A stretch of 64,000 nucleotides of DNA from Burkholderia sp. 9120 (GCF_000745015.1 NZ_JQNA01000001.1:1550001-1614000); one strand, 5' to 3'. Shown: positions 50,685-59,922, numbered from the stretch's first letter. Numbers and translations: made by a program. The notes: generated from the sequence alone by a model not told the origin.

Positions 50685-51443
50685 TCAATGCTCGCTAATC
50701 CAGCGCGCCACATATAACAGCAACGCGACCAGAAAAATCATCGCCGCCCAGGCCCAATACGGCAGCGCATGCGGACTGGACTCGTGCCGCGAGACCCCAT
50801 GCGACGCTCCGTGTGATGCGCCATGCGACGCACTCGCCGCCCGCCCGGTCAGCGCGTTGTGATCCGCGCGCGTGCGCCGCGCGATGCCGCCCAAGTTGAT
50901 CGGCCGCAAAAACACATGCTGGCGACGCGCCGCCGAACCCCGTGCGCGATTCGGACCTGCTCCATATTTCGCCCGCACCACCGCGTCGAATTCGGCGAAG
51001 AAATCATCCGCCAACTGATGCAGCGCGTTTTCGAGCTGGCGTGTCGGCAGTTCGGCGAGCGGTCCGGACGAAGTCGCCCAGATCGTGTAATCGATCCGCG
51101 TGCCGCGCTGTTTGCCGGCGCCGAGCGTGCTTTCGTCCGCGCGCAAACGCACTTCGATCTGCCCGCGCAACGCGCCGATTCCTTCGGCGCGGCCCTTGAA
51201 GTTGATGGTGCGGCGCTGCGCGTCGGCCGGTCCGGAATCCTGGCCCGCCACATGGGCGCGCGCTTCGTATCGCGCGCGCAATGGCCCGAGCGGCACCGTC
51301 AGCACCAGTTCGTATTCGCCGTGGGCGAGGCGCGTGAACGACTCGCAGTTATCGAGGCTGGCGCGCAACAGCGCGAGGTCTTGCAGCGCTTCCCAGACGT
51401 CGGAGGCGCCAAGCGGAATTCTTAACGCGTCGTTCAATTCCAT
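50685..51443 (-). CDS. CoxG-like SRPBCC protein with C-terminal membrane anchor
   Basis: A 252-residue protein. Residues 1-150 match the CoxG (carbon monoxide dehydrogenase subunit G) START/SRPBCC fold: LRIPLGASDVWEALQDLALL, RTINFKGRAEGIGALRGQIE, LAELPTRQLENALHQLADDF. The C-terminus has an unusual SHGASHGASHGVSRHESSPH stretch and a final membrane helix (AWAAMIFLVALLLYVARWI), so it is membrane-tethered. No CO dehydrogenase (coxSML) or molybdenum-enzyme gene is nearby, so CO oxidation is not supported; related proteins assist in assembly of molybdenum hydroxylases. The 236 bases before it (50449-50684) hold no supported gene. Confidence 0.88.
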   Translation of the reverse strand: MELNDALRIPLGASDVWEALQDLALLRASLDNCESFTRLAHGEYELVLTVPLGPLRARYEARAHVAGQDSGPADAQRRTINFKGRAEGIGALRGQIEVRLRADESTLGAGKQRGTRIDYTIWATSSGPLAELPTRQLENALHQLADDFFAEFDAVVRAKYGAGPNRARGSAARRQHVFLRPINLGGIARRTRADHNALTGRAASASHGASHGASHGVSRHESSPHALPYWAWAAMIFLVALLLYVARWISEH

Positions 51444-51475
51444 TGCAGCCTCCCCGATAAACGCGCGCGGCCCGA

Positions 51476-51868
51476 TCAGGAAGTCTGATCGATGCGATCG
51501 ACGCGCGATGCGTAAAACGCCAGATACCCTTTAATCTGTTGCGCCGGCTCGAGCGGCGTTTCGTAGCTCCAGACGGCGTTCTCGATCAGGCCGTCTTCGG
51601 TACGTAGATGGAAGTATGACGCGTCGCCCTTGAACGGGCAGTGCGAAGTATGCGTGGAGCGTTCGAGGCGGGCCATGTTCACGTCCGCGCGCGGGAAATA
51701 GAACACGTCCGGCAGGCCGGTTTCGGAGAGCGTGAGCCCGGCCTGGGTATCGGCCATGGTGACGCCGCCGTGAATCATCCGCACCCGGTGGCTGTTGCCG
51801 GTGACCGAGATAGTATGTCCGCCCGCGCCCGCGCCGGGGCTTCCGTGAGGTGTCAAGGCATCGCTCAT
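51476..51868 (-). CDS. DUF427 domain-containing protein
   Basis: A 130-residue protein of the DUF427 beta-tent family (DVFYFPRADVNMARLERSTH, then CPFKGDASYFHLR, then AVWSYETPLEPAQQIKGYLA). The role of the family is unknown. Start ATG 51868; longer upstream frame lacks homology. It lies 32 bases upstream of the CoxG-like gene on the same strand, so the two may be cotranscribed. Confidence 0.9.
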   Translation of the reverse strand: MSDALTPHGSPGAGAGGHTISVTGNSHRVRMIHGGVTMADTQAGLTLSETGLPDVFYFPRADVNMARLERSTHTSHCPFKGDASYFHLRTEDGLIENAVWSYETPLEPAQQIKGYLAFYASRVDRIDQTS

Positions 51869-52153
51869 GTCCCGGCTCCGTGATGGTGTGCGGTCGTGCG
51901 AACGGGTCGTACGAACGGAAAAGCCACGGGGCGCGCCCGTGGCTTTATTATCGACCAAACTTCCGGCAAGTGCGCGAGCTTCCTGAATCGAGCAACTGAG
52001 CGGTATCGCGGAGCAATCTCCCCGCCGGGCGGCCTTCACCGCGCGACGGCTTGCGCAACAAAACGGCGCCGGTTCCGCGGCGGCTTTTGCCGCAATGCAG
52101 CACTATGCAGCGCTCCGACTGCAGTGCACCGCCGCTCGGCCCGATCACACGCT

Positions 52154-52651
52154 TTACTGCGTCGTCCAGTAGAAGTCCGCCTTCGCGGAGCCCTTGGCCG
52201 GGATCGTCACCGCCTTGCTCTGGTCGCGGTCCTTGTACTGCGCATGCACCGTGTAACGACCCGGGCGCAGCTTGACCAGCATGTACGGTCCACGCGACGT
52301 GGTGCTCAGCACCTCGCCGTCATGCGCGTCGACCACTCGCACGTGAACGTCAGCAAGAAAGTCGGAGCCGGGGCCCGTGAAGCGCAACGACAACGGCCAC
52401 TGGCTTTGCGCGTGCTGCAGCGCCTTCGATTCGTCCTGCCCGACGCCGCCCGACACGAACGCGACGTCGCCCTTGTGCTGGATTTGCGGCATGCCGCCGC
52501 CATTGGCATTGCCTGCGCTGCTCTCGTCGGTGGTCGTGCCGCCGGTAGTGCCGTTCGCCTGCTGCGCATACGCGCCGCCCGCCAGACCGAGCGTGAGCGC
52601 TGCGCACAGCGCGGCGGCTACGATCCTTCGCTGATTGCGTTGGGTTTTCAT
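52154..52651 (-). CDS. Secreted protein with carboxypeptidase-regulatory-like domain
   Basis: A 165-residue precursor with a signal peptide (RRIVAAALCAALTLGLAG, cleavage AYA before QQANG), a Gly/Thr/Asn-rich linker and a beta-sandwich segment (VHVRVVDAHDGEVLSTTS, MLVKLRPGRYTVHAQYKD) resembling carboxypeptidase regulatory/CnaB-like folds. Related genes are common in Burkholderiales but have no known function. Start ATG 52651; the frame continues upstream without homology. The terminator of degQ is not shared with it. Confidence 0.82.
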   Translation of the reverse strand: MKTQRNQRRIVAAALCAALTLGLAGGAYAQQANGTTGGTTTDESSAGNANGGGMPQIQHKGDVAFVSGGVGQDESKALQHAQSQWPLSLRFTGPGSDFLADVHVRVVDAHDGEVLSTTSRGPYMLVKLRPGRYTVHAQYKDRDQSKAVTIPAKGSAKADFYWTTQ

Positions 52652-52863
52652 CGATTCGCTCCTTGTTGAGGTCGTATCCCTTCCGGCGCCGTCCCGCGAC
52701 GGCCCGGAACAAGGCAGACGCAACCTGCGTGCCACAGGGCAGATCGCGTCGTCCGGAAACCGCTGTTGCGCCGCACTGCATGGCGCACAGCGCCTTGCTT
52801 CGGTACTGCGTGACAGATAGAAACCGGATAAAAACAGCGATAAAAAAGACGATAAAGACGGAT
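52652..52863. other. Spacer with four GATAAA words
   Basis: Intergenic sequence upstream of the secreted-protein gene. GATAAA words begin at 52827, 52839, 52851 and 52861, spaced 12, 12 and 10 bases, directly before a terminator hairpin. They may only reflect the T-run side of that terminator or form a tandem site; no gene is supported here. Confidence 0.4.
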
Positions 52864-52905
52864 AAAAAAATGCCGGTCCGCAGGCAGTAAGTGCAAGGAC
52901 CGGCA
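52864..52905 (-). terminator. Intrinsic terminator of the degQ/degP gene
   Basis: Read on the minus strand, TGCCGGTCC pairs with GGACCGGCA (52871-52879 and 52897-52905), 9 bp with a 17-base loop, followed directly by TTTTTTTATC. It ends the protease transcript about 100 bases past its stop codon. Confidence 0.88.
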
Positions 52906-53007
52906 AGCGTTACTTCAATTCCCGGGCAAATCGGCCAACCGGTCCGCCAGTCCGTCAACCGTTCGGTCAGCAGGACGCGACACGGCCGCGCCCTGCCCGC
53001 TCCACGA

Positions 53008-54525
53008 TCAACCCAGATCCACCGGCACGAAGATCTGCGCGTTGTCGCGCTGGATCAGCAGCGCGATGCTGCTGCCCGCGCTGGCGATCATCTGCTTCAA
53101 CTGATCGACCGTGGTGATCGGCCGGCCGTTGACCGCGAGAATGACGTCGCCCGGCTGGATGCCGGCGCTTTCCGCCGCGCCGCCCGACTGCTGCACCAGC
53201 AGACCGTGCGAGATCGACGCGCCGCTCTTCTCTTCCGGCGTCAGCGGTCGCACCGCCACGCCGAGACGGCCTTGCAACTGGGTCGGCTGCTCCACCTTGT
53301 CGGAGGCGACCTTCGCATCCGACAACGAGCCGATCGTCACCTTCAGATCTTTGGTGGCCTTGTCGCGCCACACCTGCACGGTGGCCGAGCTACCCGGCGC
53401 CAGACCCGCGACCTGCGCCGGCAGATCCGTCGAGTCGCTGACCGTCTCGCCGTTCACCGACAGAATCACGTCGCCCGGCTGCAAGCCGCCCTTCGCGGCG
53501 GGGCCGCCCGGATCGACCGAGCTGACCAGCGCGCCCTGCGGCTTCTGCAGGCCGAACGAATTGGCCAGCGTCTGGTTCATGCCCTGCACCGCAACGCCGA
53601 GACGGCCGCGACTCACATGGCCGGTTTTGACGATGTCGTCCTTGACCTTGATCGCCTCATTGATCGGGATCGCGAACGAGAGCCCCTGGAAGCCGCCGGT
53701 CTGCGAGTAGATCATCGAGTTGATGCCGATCACTTCGCCTTGCAGATTGAACAGCGGACCGCCCGAATTACCCGGGTTGACCGGCACGTCGGTCTGAATG
53801 AACGGCGTGTAGTTCTCGTTGGGCAGCGAACGCGACTTCGCGCTGATGATGCCCGAGGTCACGGTGTTGTCGAAACCATAAGGCGAGCCGATCGCGACCA
53901 CCCACTGACCGACCTTGCTCTGACGCGGATCGCCGATCTTCACGGTCGGCAGATTGCTCGCGTCGATCTTCAGCACGGCGACGTCGGACTGCTTGTCGGC
54001 GCCGATCACCTTGGCCTTGAATTCGCGCTTGTCGGTGAGCTTCACGGTGACGACGTTGGCGCCGTCCACCACGTGCGCGTTGGTCAGGATGTAACCGTCG
54101 CTGCTGACGATAAAGCCCGAGCCCAGGCTCGAGCTCGGCTGATCGGCTGCATCGCCGCCGTCGCCGCCTTGCATGCCCGGCATACCGCCGAAGAAGTGCT
54201 TGTAGAACTGGTAAAACGGATCGCTCGGATCGATCGGCAACTGATTGCCGCCGGCGTTGCCGCCGTTGCCATTGCTGCGTAGCGCCGTCTGCTTGACCAC
54301 GTGCTTCGCGCTGATGTTGACGACGGCCGGACCGTAGGTTTCGACCAGGCCCGAGAAGTCGGGAATGCCGGTTTTGGCCGCGGCTTCGGCGGGCATCATC
54401 GCGGCTTGCGCCGGCGAGATCACCTGCGGCGCGGGCACGTCGCGATGCCCCGCCACATAGCCGGCGGAAAGCGCCACGGCGACAGCTACTGCAACAGCGC
54501 TGCGGGACAAGGTTTTCGCGTTCAT
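53008..54525 (-). CDS. degQ: DegP/DegQ-type periplasmic serine endoprotease (MucD-like)
   Basis: Do-family protease of 505 residues. Signal/anchor sequence at the N-terminus (AVAVAVAVALSAGYVAG), then a trypsin-like domain with the catalytic triad His in LTNAHVVDGA, Asp in SDVAVLKIDA and Ser in GNSGGPLFN, then two PDZ domains (about 290-380 and 400-495; RLGVAVRPLTP). A Gly/Asn-rich stretch (NGNGGNAGGN) occupies the LA-loop region. It degrades misfolded envelope proteins. It follows the two-component genes on the same strand; HTTAAK repeats upstream suggest control by that system. Confidence 0.94.
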   Translation of the reverse strand: MNAKTLSRSAVAVAVAVALSAGYVAGHRDVPAPQVISPAQAAMMPAEAAAKTGIPDFSGLVETYGPAVVNISAKHVVKQTALRSNGNGGNAGGNQLPIDPSDPFYQFYKHFFGGMPGMQGGDGGDAADQPSSSLGSGFIVSSDGYILTNAHVVDGANVVTVKLTDKREFKAKVIGADKQSDVAVLKIDASNLPTVKIGDPRQSKVGQWVVAIGSPYGFDNTVTSGIISAKSRSLPNENYTPFIQTDVPVNPGNSGGPLFNLQGEVIGINSMIYSQTGGFQGLSFAIPINEAIKVKDDIVKTGHVSRGRLGVAVQGMNQTLANSFGLQKPQGALVSSVDPGGPAAKGGLQPGDVILSVNGETVSDSTDLPAQVAGLAPGSSATVQVWRDKATKDLKVTIGSLSDAKVASDKVEQPTQLQGRLGVAVRPLTPEEKSGASISHGLLVQQSGGAAESAGIQPGDVILAVNGRPITTVDQLKQMIASAGSSIALLIQRDNAQIFVPVDLG

Positions 54526-54577
54526 CGTGTACTCCTGACTGGGAGAAAGAGGCTACTGGATGACTCGAAGCGTACGG

Positions 54578-54608
54578 GGCGCTGCTTAAAAGAGTCTTAA
54601 GCAGCGCC
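54578..54608. repeat. 12-bp perfect inverted repeat upstream of degQ
   Basis: GGCGCTGCTTAA (54578-54589) and TTAAGCAGCGCC (54597-54608) are exact complements with a 7-base spacer, 53 bases upstream of the protease start codon. The CTTAAA and CTTAAG words inside it are also spaced as a direct repeat (11 bases). It could be a hairpin in the RNA or a binding site; position favours promoter-proximal control. Confidence 0.6.
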
Positions 54609-54638
54609 AGATCGCTTCAAACCCCGTGTTAGGGCTGC

Positions 54639-54666
54639 TTTAAGCCCCGCTTAAGCCCCGTTTAAG
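54639..54666. promoter_or_regulatory. Triple HTTAAK direct repeat (PmrA/QseB-like box)
   Basis: Three hexamers TTTAAG (54639), CTTAAG (54650), TTTAAG (54661), each separated by CCCCG, have an exact 11-base period. HTTAAK-N5-HTTAAK is the consensus of PmrA/QseB-type OmpR-family response regulators, and this set exceeds it by one hexamer. It lies between the two-component operon and the protease gene, 114-141 bases before the protease start. Confidence 0.75.
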
Positions 54667-54687
54667 CCATTTTACGAACAGAAAGCC

Positions 54688-55998
54688 TCAGCTTCTTCCG
54701 AAGCGCACGTTGACCTGCAAGCCGCCTGCGGGCGACTCGTCGAGCGACACGGCCGCATGGTGTTGCGTGGCGATCCGGCGCACGATCGCCAGCCCGAGAC
54801 CGCTGCCCGCGACATCGGTACGCACGCGGTTCGCACTGGCGCCCGCGCGATAGAACCGGTCGAACACGCGATCCCGTTCGGCCGGCTCGATGCCCGGTCC
54901 GCTGTCGGCGATCCGCACGGTTGGGTGTCCTTCTTCGACACGCAGACTAACGTCCACCCGGCCACCGCGTGGTGTGTATTTGGTTGCGTTGTCCACGAGG
55001 TTGTTGAACATCACGCGCAACGCGTCGGCGTCGCCGATTACCGTAGCGGCTTCACTCACCTCGATGCCGAGATCGACGCCGCGATTCTGCGCGAGCGGCG
55101 CGTACTTCACCACGCAGTCCTGCAGCAACGCGCGCAGATCGATCGCGTCGGTGGCGGCGAGGCCGTCCGGTTCCGAGCGCGCGAGCGCCAGCAGTTGTTC
55201 GGCGAGACGCGTGGCGCGCGTCACGCCCGCCTGCAGATCGGCCAGCGCTTCGCTGCGCGAGGCGTCGTCTTTCGCGCGCGCCACCAGTTGCGATTGAATC
55301 TGCACGGCGGCGAGCGGCGTGCGCAATTCATGCGCGGCATCGGCAACAAACGCCTTCTGAATATCGAGCGCGGTGGCGAGCCGTTCGAGCAGGCCGTTCA
55401 ACGCTCGCACGAGCGGTTGCACTTCGAGCGGTAGACGCTGGTCGGGCAGCGGATCGAGCGCTTCGGGATGGCGCGTGTCGAGCGCGCTGGTGACACGCCG
55501 CAGCGGCTTCAGGCCACGCCCGACGATCACCCACACCGCCACGCCCATCAACGGCAGCAGCACGATCAGCGGCCACAGCGTGCGCAGCGCGACGCTCGCG
55601 GCGAGACGGTTGCGCACCGACACCGGCTGCGCCAGTTGCACGACGTTATCGCCGACGATCGCGCCATACACGCGCCAGTCACCACGCTCCGTGTGCTCGG
55701 TCGAAAAACCCAGCTCAGCGCGCGGCGCGAGCGGCGCACGCGGACGCGAGTAGTACATCAGCACGCCGTTGCGATTCCAGATTTGCAGCACGATGCCTTC
55801 GTCGCCGGTATCGCGCGAACCGAGCACCTGCGAGAACGGTTCCGACGGCAGCGCCGCGGCAATCTGCTCCAACTGGTAATCGAACAGTTCGTTGGCTTCC
55901 GCCAGCGCCTGGCGGTAAATCAGCCACCCCGCAATGCCGACGCCGAGCAACACCAGCGCCAGCAGCCAGATCAGCAATTGACGACGAATCGAACGCAT
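54688..55998 (-). CDS. Two-component sensor histidine kinase (QseC/PmrB-type)
   Basis: A 436-residue membrane kinase: first membrane helix at 8-28 (LLIWLLALVLLGVGIAGWLI), periplasmic sensor about 30-140, second helix about 142-165 (TLWPLIVLLPLMGVAVWVIV), HAMP, then the H-box FVADAAHELRTPLAAVQ, N-box NNLVDNATKYTP, G1 IADSGPGIEP and G2 GSGLGLAIVRR. The periplasmic domain matches the two-component sensor kinase N-terminal type of QseC/TctE. It starts 4 bases after the response regulator stop. Signal unknown. Confidence 0.93.
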   Translation of the reverse strand: MRSIRRQLLIWLLALVLLGVGIAGWLIYRQALAEANELFDYQLEQIAAALPSEPFSQVLGSRDTGDEGIVLQIWNRNGVLMYYSRPRAPLAPRAELGFSTEHTERGDWRVYGAIVGDNVVQLAQPVSVRNRLAASVALRTLWPLIVLLPLMGVAVWVIVGRGLKPLRRVTSALDTRHPEALDPLPDQRLPLEVQPLVRALNGLLERLATALDIQKAFVADAAHELRTPLAAVQIQSQLVARAKDDASRSEALADLQAGVTRATRLAEQLLALARSEPDGLAATDAIDLRALLQDCVVKYAPLAQNRGVDLGIEVSEAATVIGDADALRVMFNNLVDNATKYTPRGGRVDVSLRVEEGHPTVRIADSGPGIEPAERDRVFDRFYRAGASANRVRTDVAGSGLGLAIVRRIATQHHAAVSLDESPAGGLQVNVRFGRS

Positions 55999-56002
55999 CG
56001 GC

Positions 56003-56665
56003 TCAGGCGTCCTTCGCGATCATGTAGCCGAGGCCGCGTACGTTGCGAATCAGTTCCGCGCCGAGCTTTTTGCGCAGCGCGTGAATGTAGACCTCGACGG
56101 TATTGCTGCCGATCTCTTCGCCCCAGCCGTACATTTTTTCTTCGAGCTGGCTCTTCGACAGCACCGCGCCGGGGCGCGCGAGCAACGCTTCCAGCAGCGC
56201 GAATTCACGCGCCGACAAGGCCACCGGCGCGCCGTCGAGCGTGACCTGATGCGAAGCGGGATCGAGCGTCAGATTGCCGTGGCGAATCGTCGAATCGCTG
56301 CGGCCCGATTGACGACGGATCAGCGCGCGCATGCGGGCGCCGAGTTCGTCGAGATCGAAAGGTTTGACAAGGTAATCGTCGGCGCCGGCGTCGAGCCCTT
56401 TGACGCGATCGGCCACCGCGTCGCGCGCGGTGACGATCAGCACCGGCAGCGCATGGCCGCGCGCGCGCAGTGTGCGCAACACGTCGAGACCGTCGCGCTT
56501 GGGCAAACCGAGATCGAGCAACACCAGATCGTAAGGTTGCGAGCCGGCCGCGCTGAGCGCCGCTTCGCCGTCTTCCACCCAGTCGACCGCGAAGCCCTCG
56601 CCGCGCAGTGCCTTGCGCACACCTTCGGCGATCATCCGGTCGTCTTCGACTAGCAAGATGCGCAT
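56003..56665 (-). CDS. OmpR-family response regulator (QseB/PmrA-type)
   Basis: A 220-residue response regulator: receiver domain with acidic pair in LLVEDDRMIAE, phospho-acceptor Asp 51 in LVLLDLGLPKRDG and Lys in VKPFDLDEL; a winged-helix DNA-binding domain follows (VALSAREFALLEALLARPG, NTVEVYIHALRKKLG). It is first in the pair with its kinase. It is the best candidate to bind the HTTAAK repeats in front of the protease gene. Confidence 0.95.
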   Translation of the reverse strand: MRILLVEDDRMIAEGVRKALRGEGFAVDWVEDGEAALSAAGSQPYDLVLLDLGLPKRDGLDVLRTLRARGHALPVLIVTARDAVADRVKGLDAGADDYLVKPFDLDELGARMRALIRRQSGRSDSTIRHGNLTLDPASHQVTLDGAPVALSAREFALLEALLARPGAVLSKSQLEEKMYGWGEEIGSNTVEVYIHALRKKLGAELIRNVRGLGYMIAKDA

Positions 56666-56985
56666 GATTATCCGTTCCGAAACGTTAAGCGATGCCGCAT
56701 TCTAGCGCCCGCCACCACCGTGCACGCCGCTTGACGCTTTTTTCACCGCAGCCTCACGGCATGTCTCTACAATGGGCGCTTTGCGTCGCGCGGCGCTGAA
56801 AGGCCCGCGCAATGTGCTGTGTATGCGGGGTGCGTCGATCGTTCGCACACGCGTTGCGTCTTTCGATGCTTTCATGTCGCATGAGCGACGAGAACCTCGA
56901 AACCAATACGCGATGCGACGCGCCTCGATGCATCCCCGGATTGCCGCGTGCCCCACGCCCTGACATTTTGCTTTTTCGCCCGTCC
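56666..56985. promoter_or_regulatory. Divergent spacer between response regulator and dacB
   Basis: About 320 bases that carry promoters for the two-component operon (minus) and dacB (plus). Open frames cross it but show no homology or ribosome site. Around 56690-56770 there is a moderately AT-rich patch. No operator could be assigned. Confidence 0.4.
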
Positions 56986-58698
56986 ATGACGCACGCTTTT
57001 CTGTTTTCTCTCGCACGCCGCCTGCATCAGGTCGTGCCGCGCTCGCGCTGGTTTTCTTCTCCCGTTTCCGTTTCCGTTCCCGCTACCAATGCCGCTTCGG
57101 CCCGCATGCCGCGCCGTTTCGCGCAGCGGCCCGCGGCCGGGTGGATGCTCGTCTGCGCCATGCTCGGCAGCGGCGCCGCTGCTTCGCTGCCGCTCGCCGC
57201 GCAGGCGCGTGTCAAGGCGACGCATCCGAGCGTCAACGTCACCACCGTGCTGCCGCAGTCGGTCATGCTCGGCTTGCAGCGCGCGCATGTGTCCTTGTCG
57301 TCGATCAGCGTGGTCGTCGAAAAGGTCGGCGACCGCACGCCGATCGTCGCGCTGAACGCCGGCAAACCGATGATGCCCGCCTCGACGATGAAGCTCGTCA
57401 CCACCTATTCCGGCCTGTCGATTCTCGGCCCCGACTATCGCTGGCGCACCAGTGCGTACGCGGACGGCAACGTCGACGCAAATGGCGTGCTGCACGGCAA
57501 TCTTTACATTCAGGGCACGGGCGATCCGAAGCTCGTGCCGGAAGAATTGATCGACCTCGTGCAGAAGATCCACAAGGCGGGCATCACCGGAATCGACGGC
57601 GCGCTGGTGCTCGACAAGCGCTACTTCGATCCGTCCACGCGCGACCTGCCGCCGTTCGACGACGACGCCACCGCGCCGTACAACGTCGGCCCCGATCCGC
57701 TGCTGTATGCATTCAAATCGCTGTCGTTCACGCTGACGCCGTCGCCCGACGGCAGCGTCGCGATCGACGTGCTGCCGGCGCTCGCGCAATTGCAGATCGA
57801 CAATCAGATGCACGCGGTCAACGGCCCGTGCCGTGGCGATGCGTCGACGGTCTCGCCGAGCGTCACGCCGCAGCCGAACGGCACGGTCGTCGCGTCGTTC
57901 AGCGGCGACTATTCGGTGCGCTGCGGCCCGCGCACGATCAACGTCGCGGTGCTCGATCATTCGGCATTTTTCGCGGGCGGCTTTCTCGCGCTGTGGCAGC
58001 AAACCGGCGGCACCTTCAACGGCGCGACTCGCGAAGGCGCGGTGCCGGTGGGCGCCAAACTGGTCGCCACCCACGACGGGCCGATGCTGGCCGACATCGT
58101 TCGCGACATCAACAAGTTCAGCAACAACACGATGGCGCGCAATCTGTTCCTGACCATCGGCGCCGCCGAAGAAAAACCGCCCGCGACGCCCGCCAAATCC
58201 GCGCGCGCGATCCAGGCGTTTCTGCGCCGCGACGCCGTCGACATGGAATACCTGACGCTCGACAACGGCTCGGGCCTGTCGCGCGACGAGCACGTCACCG
58301 CGCTCTCGCTAGCCGATCTGTTGCAGCGGGCCAATGCAAGTCCGGTCGCCCAGGTGTTCGTGGAATCGCTGCCTATCGCGGGCGTGGACGGCACCATGCG
58401 CAACCGCCTGACCAACCAGGGCGCGGGCGGCAACGCGCACATCAAGACCGGCACGTTGCGCGACGTGCGTGCGATCGCGGGCTACGTGGCATCGGCGGAC
58501 GGCAACAGCTACGTGGTCGTCAGCCTGATCAACGATCCGCATTCCGAAGCCGCGCGCGCGGCGCATGATGCGCTACTCGAATGGGTCTACCAGGGTCCGT
58601 CCCAGGGCTTCACGAAAGTGTCCGATCCCGTCGCGGAACCGCGCGGCAGCCGCGCCAGCAAGCCCAGGAAAAACCCGCACCAGCGCGCGGCCCACTGA
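56986..58698 (+). CDS. dacB: D-alanyl-D-alanine carboxypeptidase/endopeptidase (PBP4)
   Basis: Penicillin-binding protein 4-type peptidase that trims or cuts peptidoglycan cross-links in the periplasm. Active-site motifs: SxxK in PASTMKLVTTYSG, SxN in KFSNNTMARN and KTG in HIKTGTLRDV. The long inserted domains of class C PBP4 lie between the first two. Start is uncertain: ATG 56986 gives 570 residues with a 40-residue extension before the signal peptide, whereas ATG 57106 gives a clean signal (basic RRFAQRPAAGW, hydrophobic MLVCAMLGSGAAASLPLA, cleavage AQA). Neither has a good ribosome site. The C-terminus is a basic tail. Confidence 0.93.
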   Translation: MTHAFLFSLARRLHQVVPRSRWFSSPVSVSVPATNAASARMPRRFAQRPAAGWMLVCAMLGSGAAASLPLAAQARVKATHPSVNVTTVLPQSVMLGLQRAHVSLSSISVVVEKVGDRTPIVALNAGKPMMPASTMKLVTTYSGLSILGPDYRWRTSAYADGNVDANGVLHGNLYIQGTGDPKLVPEELIDLVQKIHKAGITGIDGALVLDKRYFDPSTRDLPPFDDDATAPYNVGPDPLLYAFKSLSFTLTPSPDGSVAIDVLPALAQLQIDNQMHAVNGPCRGDASTVSPSVTPQPNGTVVASFSGDYSVRCGPRTINVAVLDHSAFFAGGFLALWQQTGGTFNGATREGAVPVGAKLVATHDGPMLADIVRDINKFSNNTMARNLFLTIGAAEEKPPATPAKSARAIQAFLRRDAVDMEYLTLDNGSGLSRDEHVTALSLADLLQRANASPVAQVFVESLPIAGVDGTMRNRLTNQGAGGNAHIKTGTLRDVRAIAGYVASADGNSYVVVSLINDPHSEAARAAHDALLEWVYQGPSQGFTKVSDPVAEPRGSRASKPRKNPHQRAAH

Positions 58699-58892
58699 GG
58701 TTTCCTTCTAGCGAAGCCGCGCGCCGCGATGCTCCCAAGCGTGTACGCTGTCGGGCAGTGTTTGAGGTGCGCGTAAAACGCTCCGCGTGGCGCGCAAGCC
58801 ATGCATCCGTAGCGGTCGCGTGGCCTAATCAAACGATAACGACACGACCCGCTGCGTATCGCGCAGCGGCCAGGGACAAGGAGGAAGACACG

Positions 58893-59828
58893 ATGCAATT
58901 CGATGCGGAATTGCTGCTGCTCGCCATGGCGCCAGTCTTTCTCGCATGCATCGGCTGGGAGGCGTGGCACCTGCGGCGCACACGCCCGGGCGCGCAGCTT
59001 TATAGCTGGCGCGACACGTTCTGCAACGCCGCGCTCGCGCTGATGCAGCAAGCCGCCGACAAGCTCGCGTGGCTCGCCATCATTCCCGTCTACGCGTTCT
59101 TCTACGATCACTACCGCGTCACCACGTGGCAGGCCAACTGGGTCTCGTTCGTGGTGCTGTTCATCGCGCAGGATCTGCTCTACTACGTGTTCCATCGTTG
59201 CAGCCATCGCGTGCGCTGGTTGTGGGCCGCGCATGTCGTGCATCACTCGTCGGAGCGGATGAATTTTTCGACCGCGTTCCGCCAGAGCCTGATGTATCCG
59301 ATCGCGGGCATGTGGCTGTTCTGGATTCCGCTCGCCGTACTCGGCTTTCCGCCGAAGCAGATCGTCGCGATCGTGCTGATCAATCTCGGCTTCCAGTTCT
59401 TCGTTCATACGCAGGCGATCGGCAAGCTCGGCTGGCTCGAATACGTGTTCAACACACCGTCGATCCATCGCGTGCATCACGCCCGCAACGATCGCTACAT
59501 CGACCGCAACTATGCCGGCGTGCTGGTGATCTGGGATCGCCTGTTCGGCAGCTACGTGGAAGAAGATTCGCACGACGCGCCGGTGTACGGCATCGTCGAA
59601 CCGCTGCACACCTACAACCCGCTGAAGGCGACGTTTCACGAATGGACGTCGATGGCCGCCGACTTCGCGAGCGTGCACGGCTGGCGCAACAAGTGGCGCG
59701 CGCTGTTTGCGCCGCCCGCGTGGGCCGCGGATTATCATGCGCGTCGCGCCGCCCCGATTGCGTCGGGCAACGCGGCGGACGTAGAGGAAAACCATACGGC
59801 AGCGTTTGAAACGCCGCGCGGGCCGTAG
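58893..59828 (+). CDS. Sterol desaturase / fatty acid hydroxylase family membrane protein
   Basis: Integral-membrane di-iron hydroxylase of 311 residues. Its histidine clusters are HRCSHRVRWLWAAHVVHHSS (HxxxH and HxxHH boxes), a middle FVHTQAIGKLG, and IHRVHHARND. Members hydroxylate or desaturate sterols, lipids or carotenoids; bacterial substrates here are unknown. Perfect AAGGAGGAAG ribosome site before ATG 58893. It stands alone between dacB and a GDSL lipoprotein gene. Confidence 0.92.
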   Translation: MQFDAELLLLAMAPVFLACIGWEAWHLRRTRPGAQLYSWRDTFCNAALALMQQAADKLAWLAIIPVYAFFYDHYRVTTWQANWVSFVVLFIAQDLLYYVFHRCSHRVRWLWAAHVVHHSSERMNFSTAFRQSLMYPIAGMWLFWIPLAVLGFPPKQIVAIVLINLGFQFFVHTQAIGKLGWLEYVFNTPSIHRVHHARNDRYIDRNYAGVLVIWDRLFGSYVEEDSHDAPVYGIVEPLHTYNPLKATFHEWTSMAADFASVHGWRNKWRALFAPPAWAADYHARRAAPIASGNAADVEENHTAAFETPRGP

Positions 59829-59922
59829 AAGATTCTGTAAGCTGTCGTCACGCCGCCCACGCGGTGGACGCTGCCTGCAACACATGGCGCAAGGGCCACA
59901 CATACGAGGAGATGTAGTCAAC

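Noticed and set aside
50685..51443. Evidence for CO oxidation
   Set aside because: Only a CoxG-like domain is present; no CO dehydrogenase subunits are in the window.
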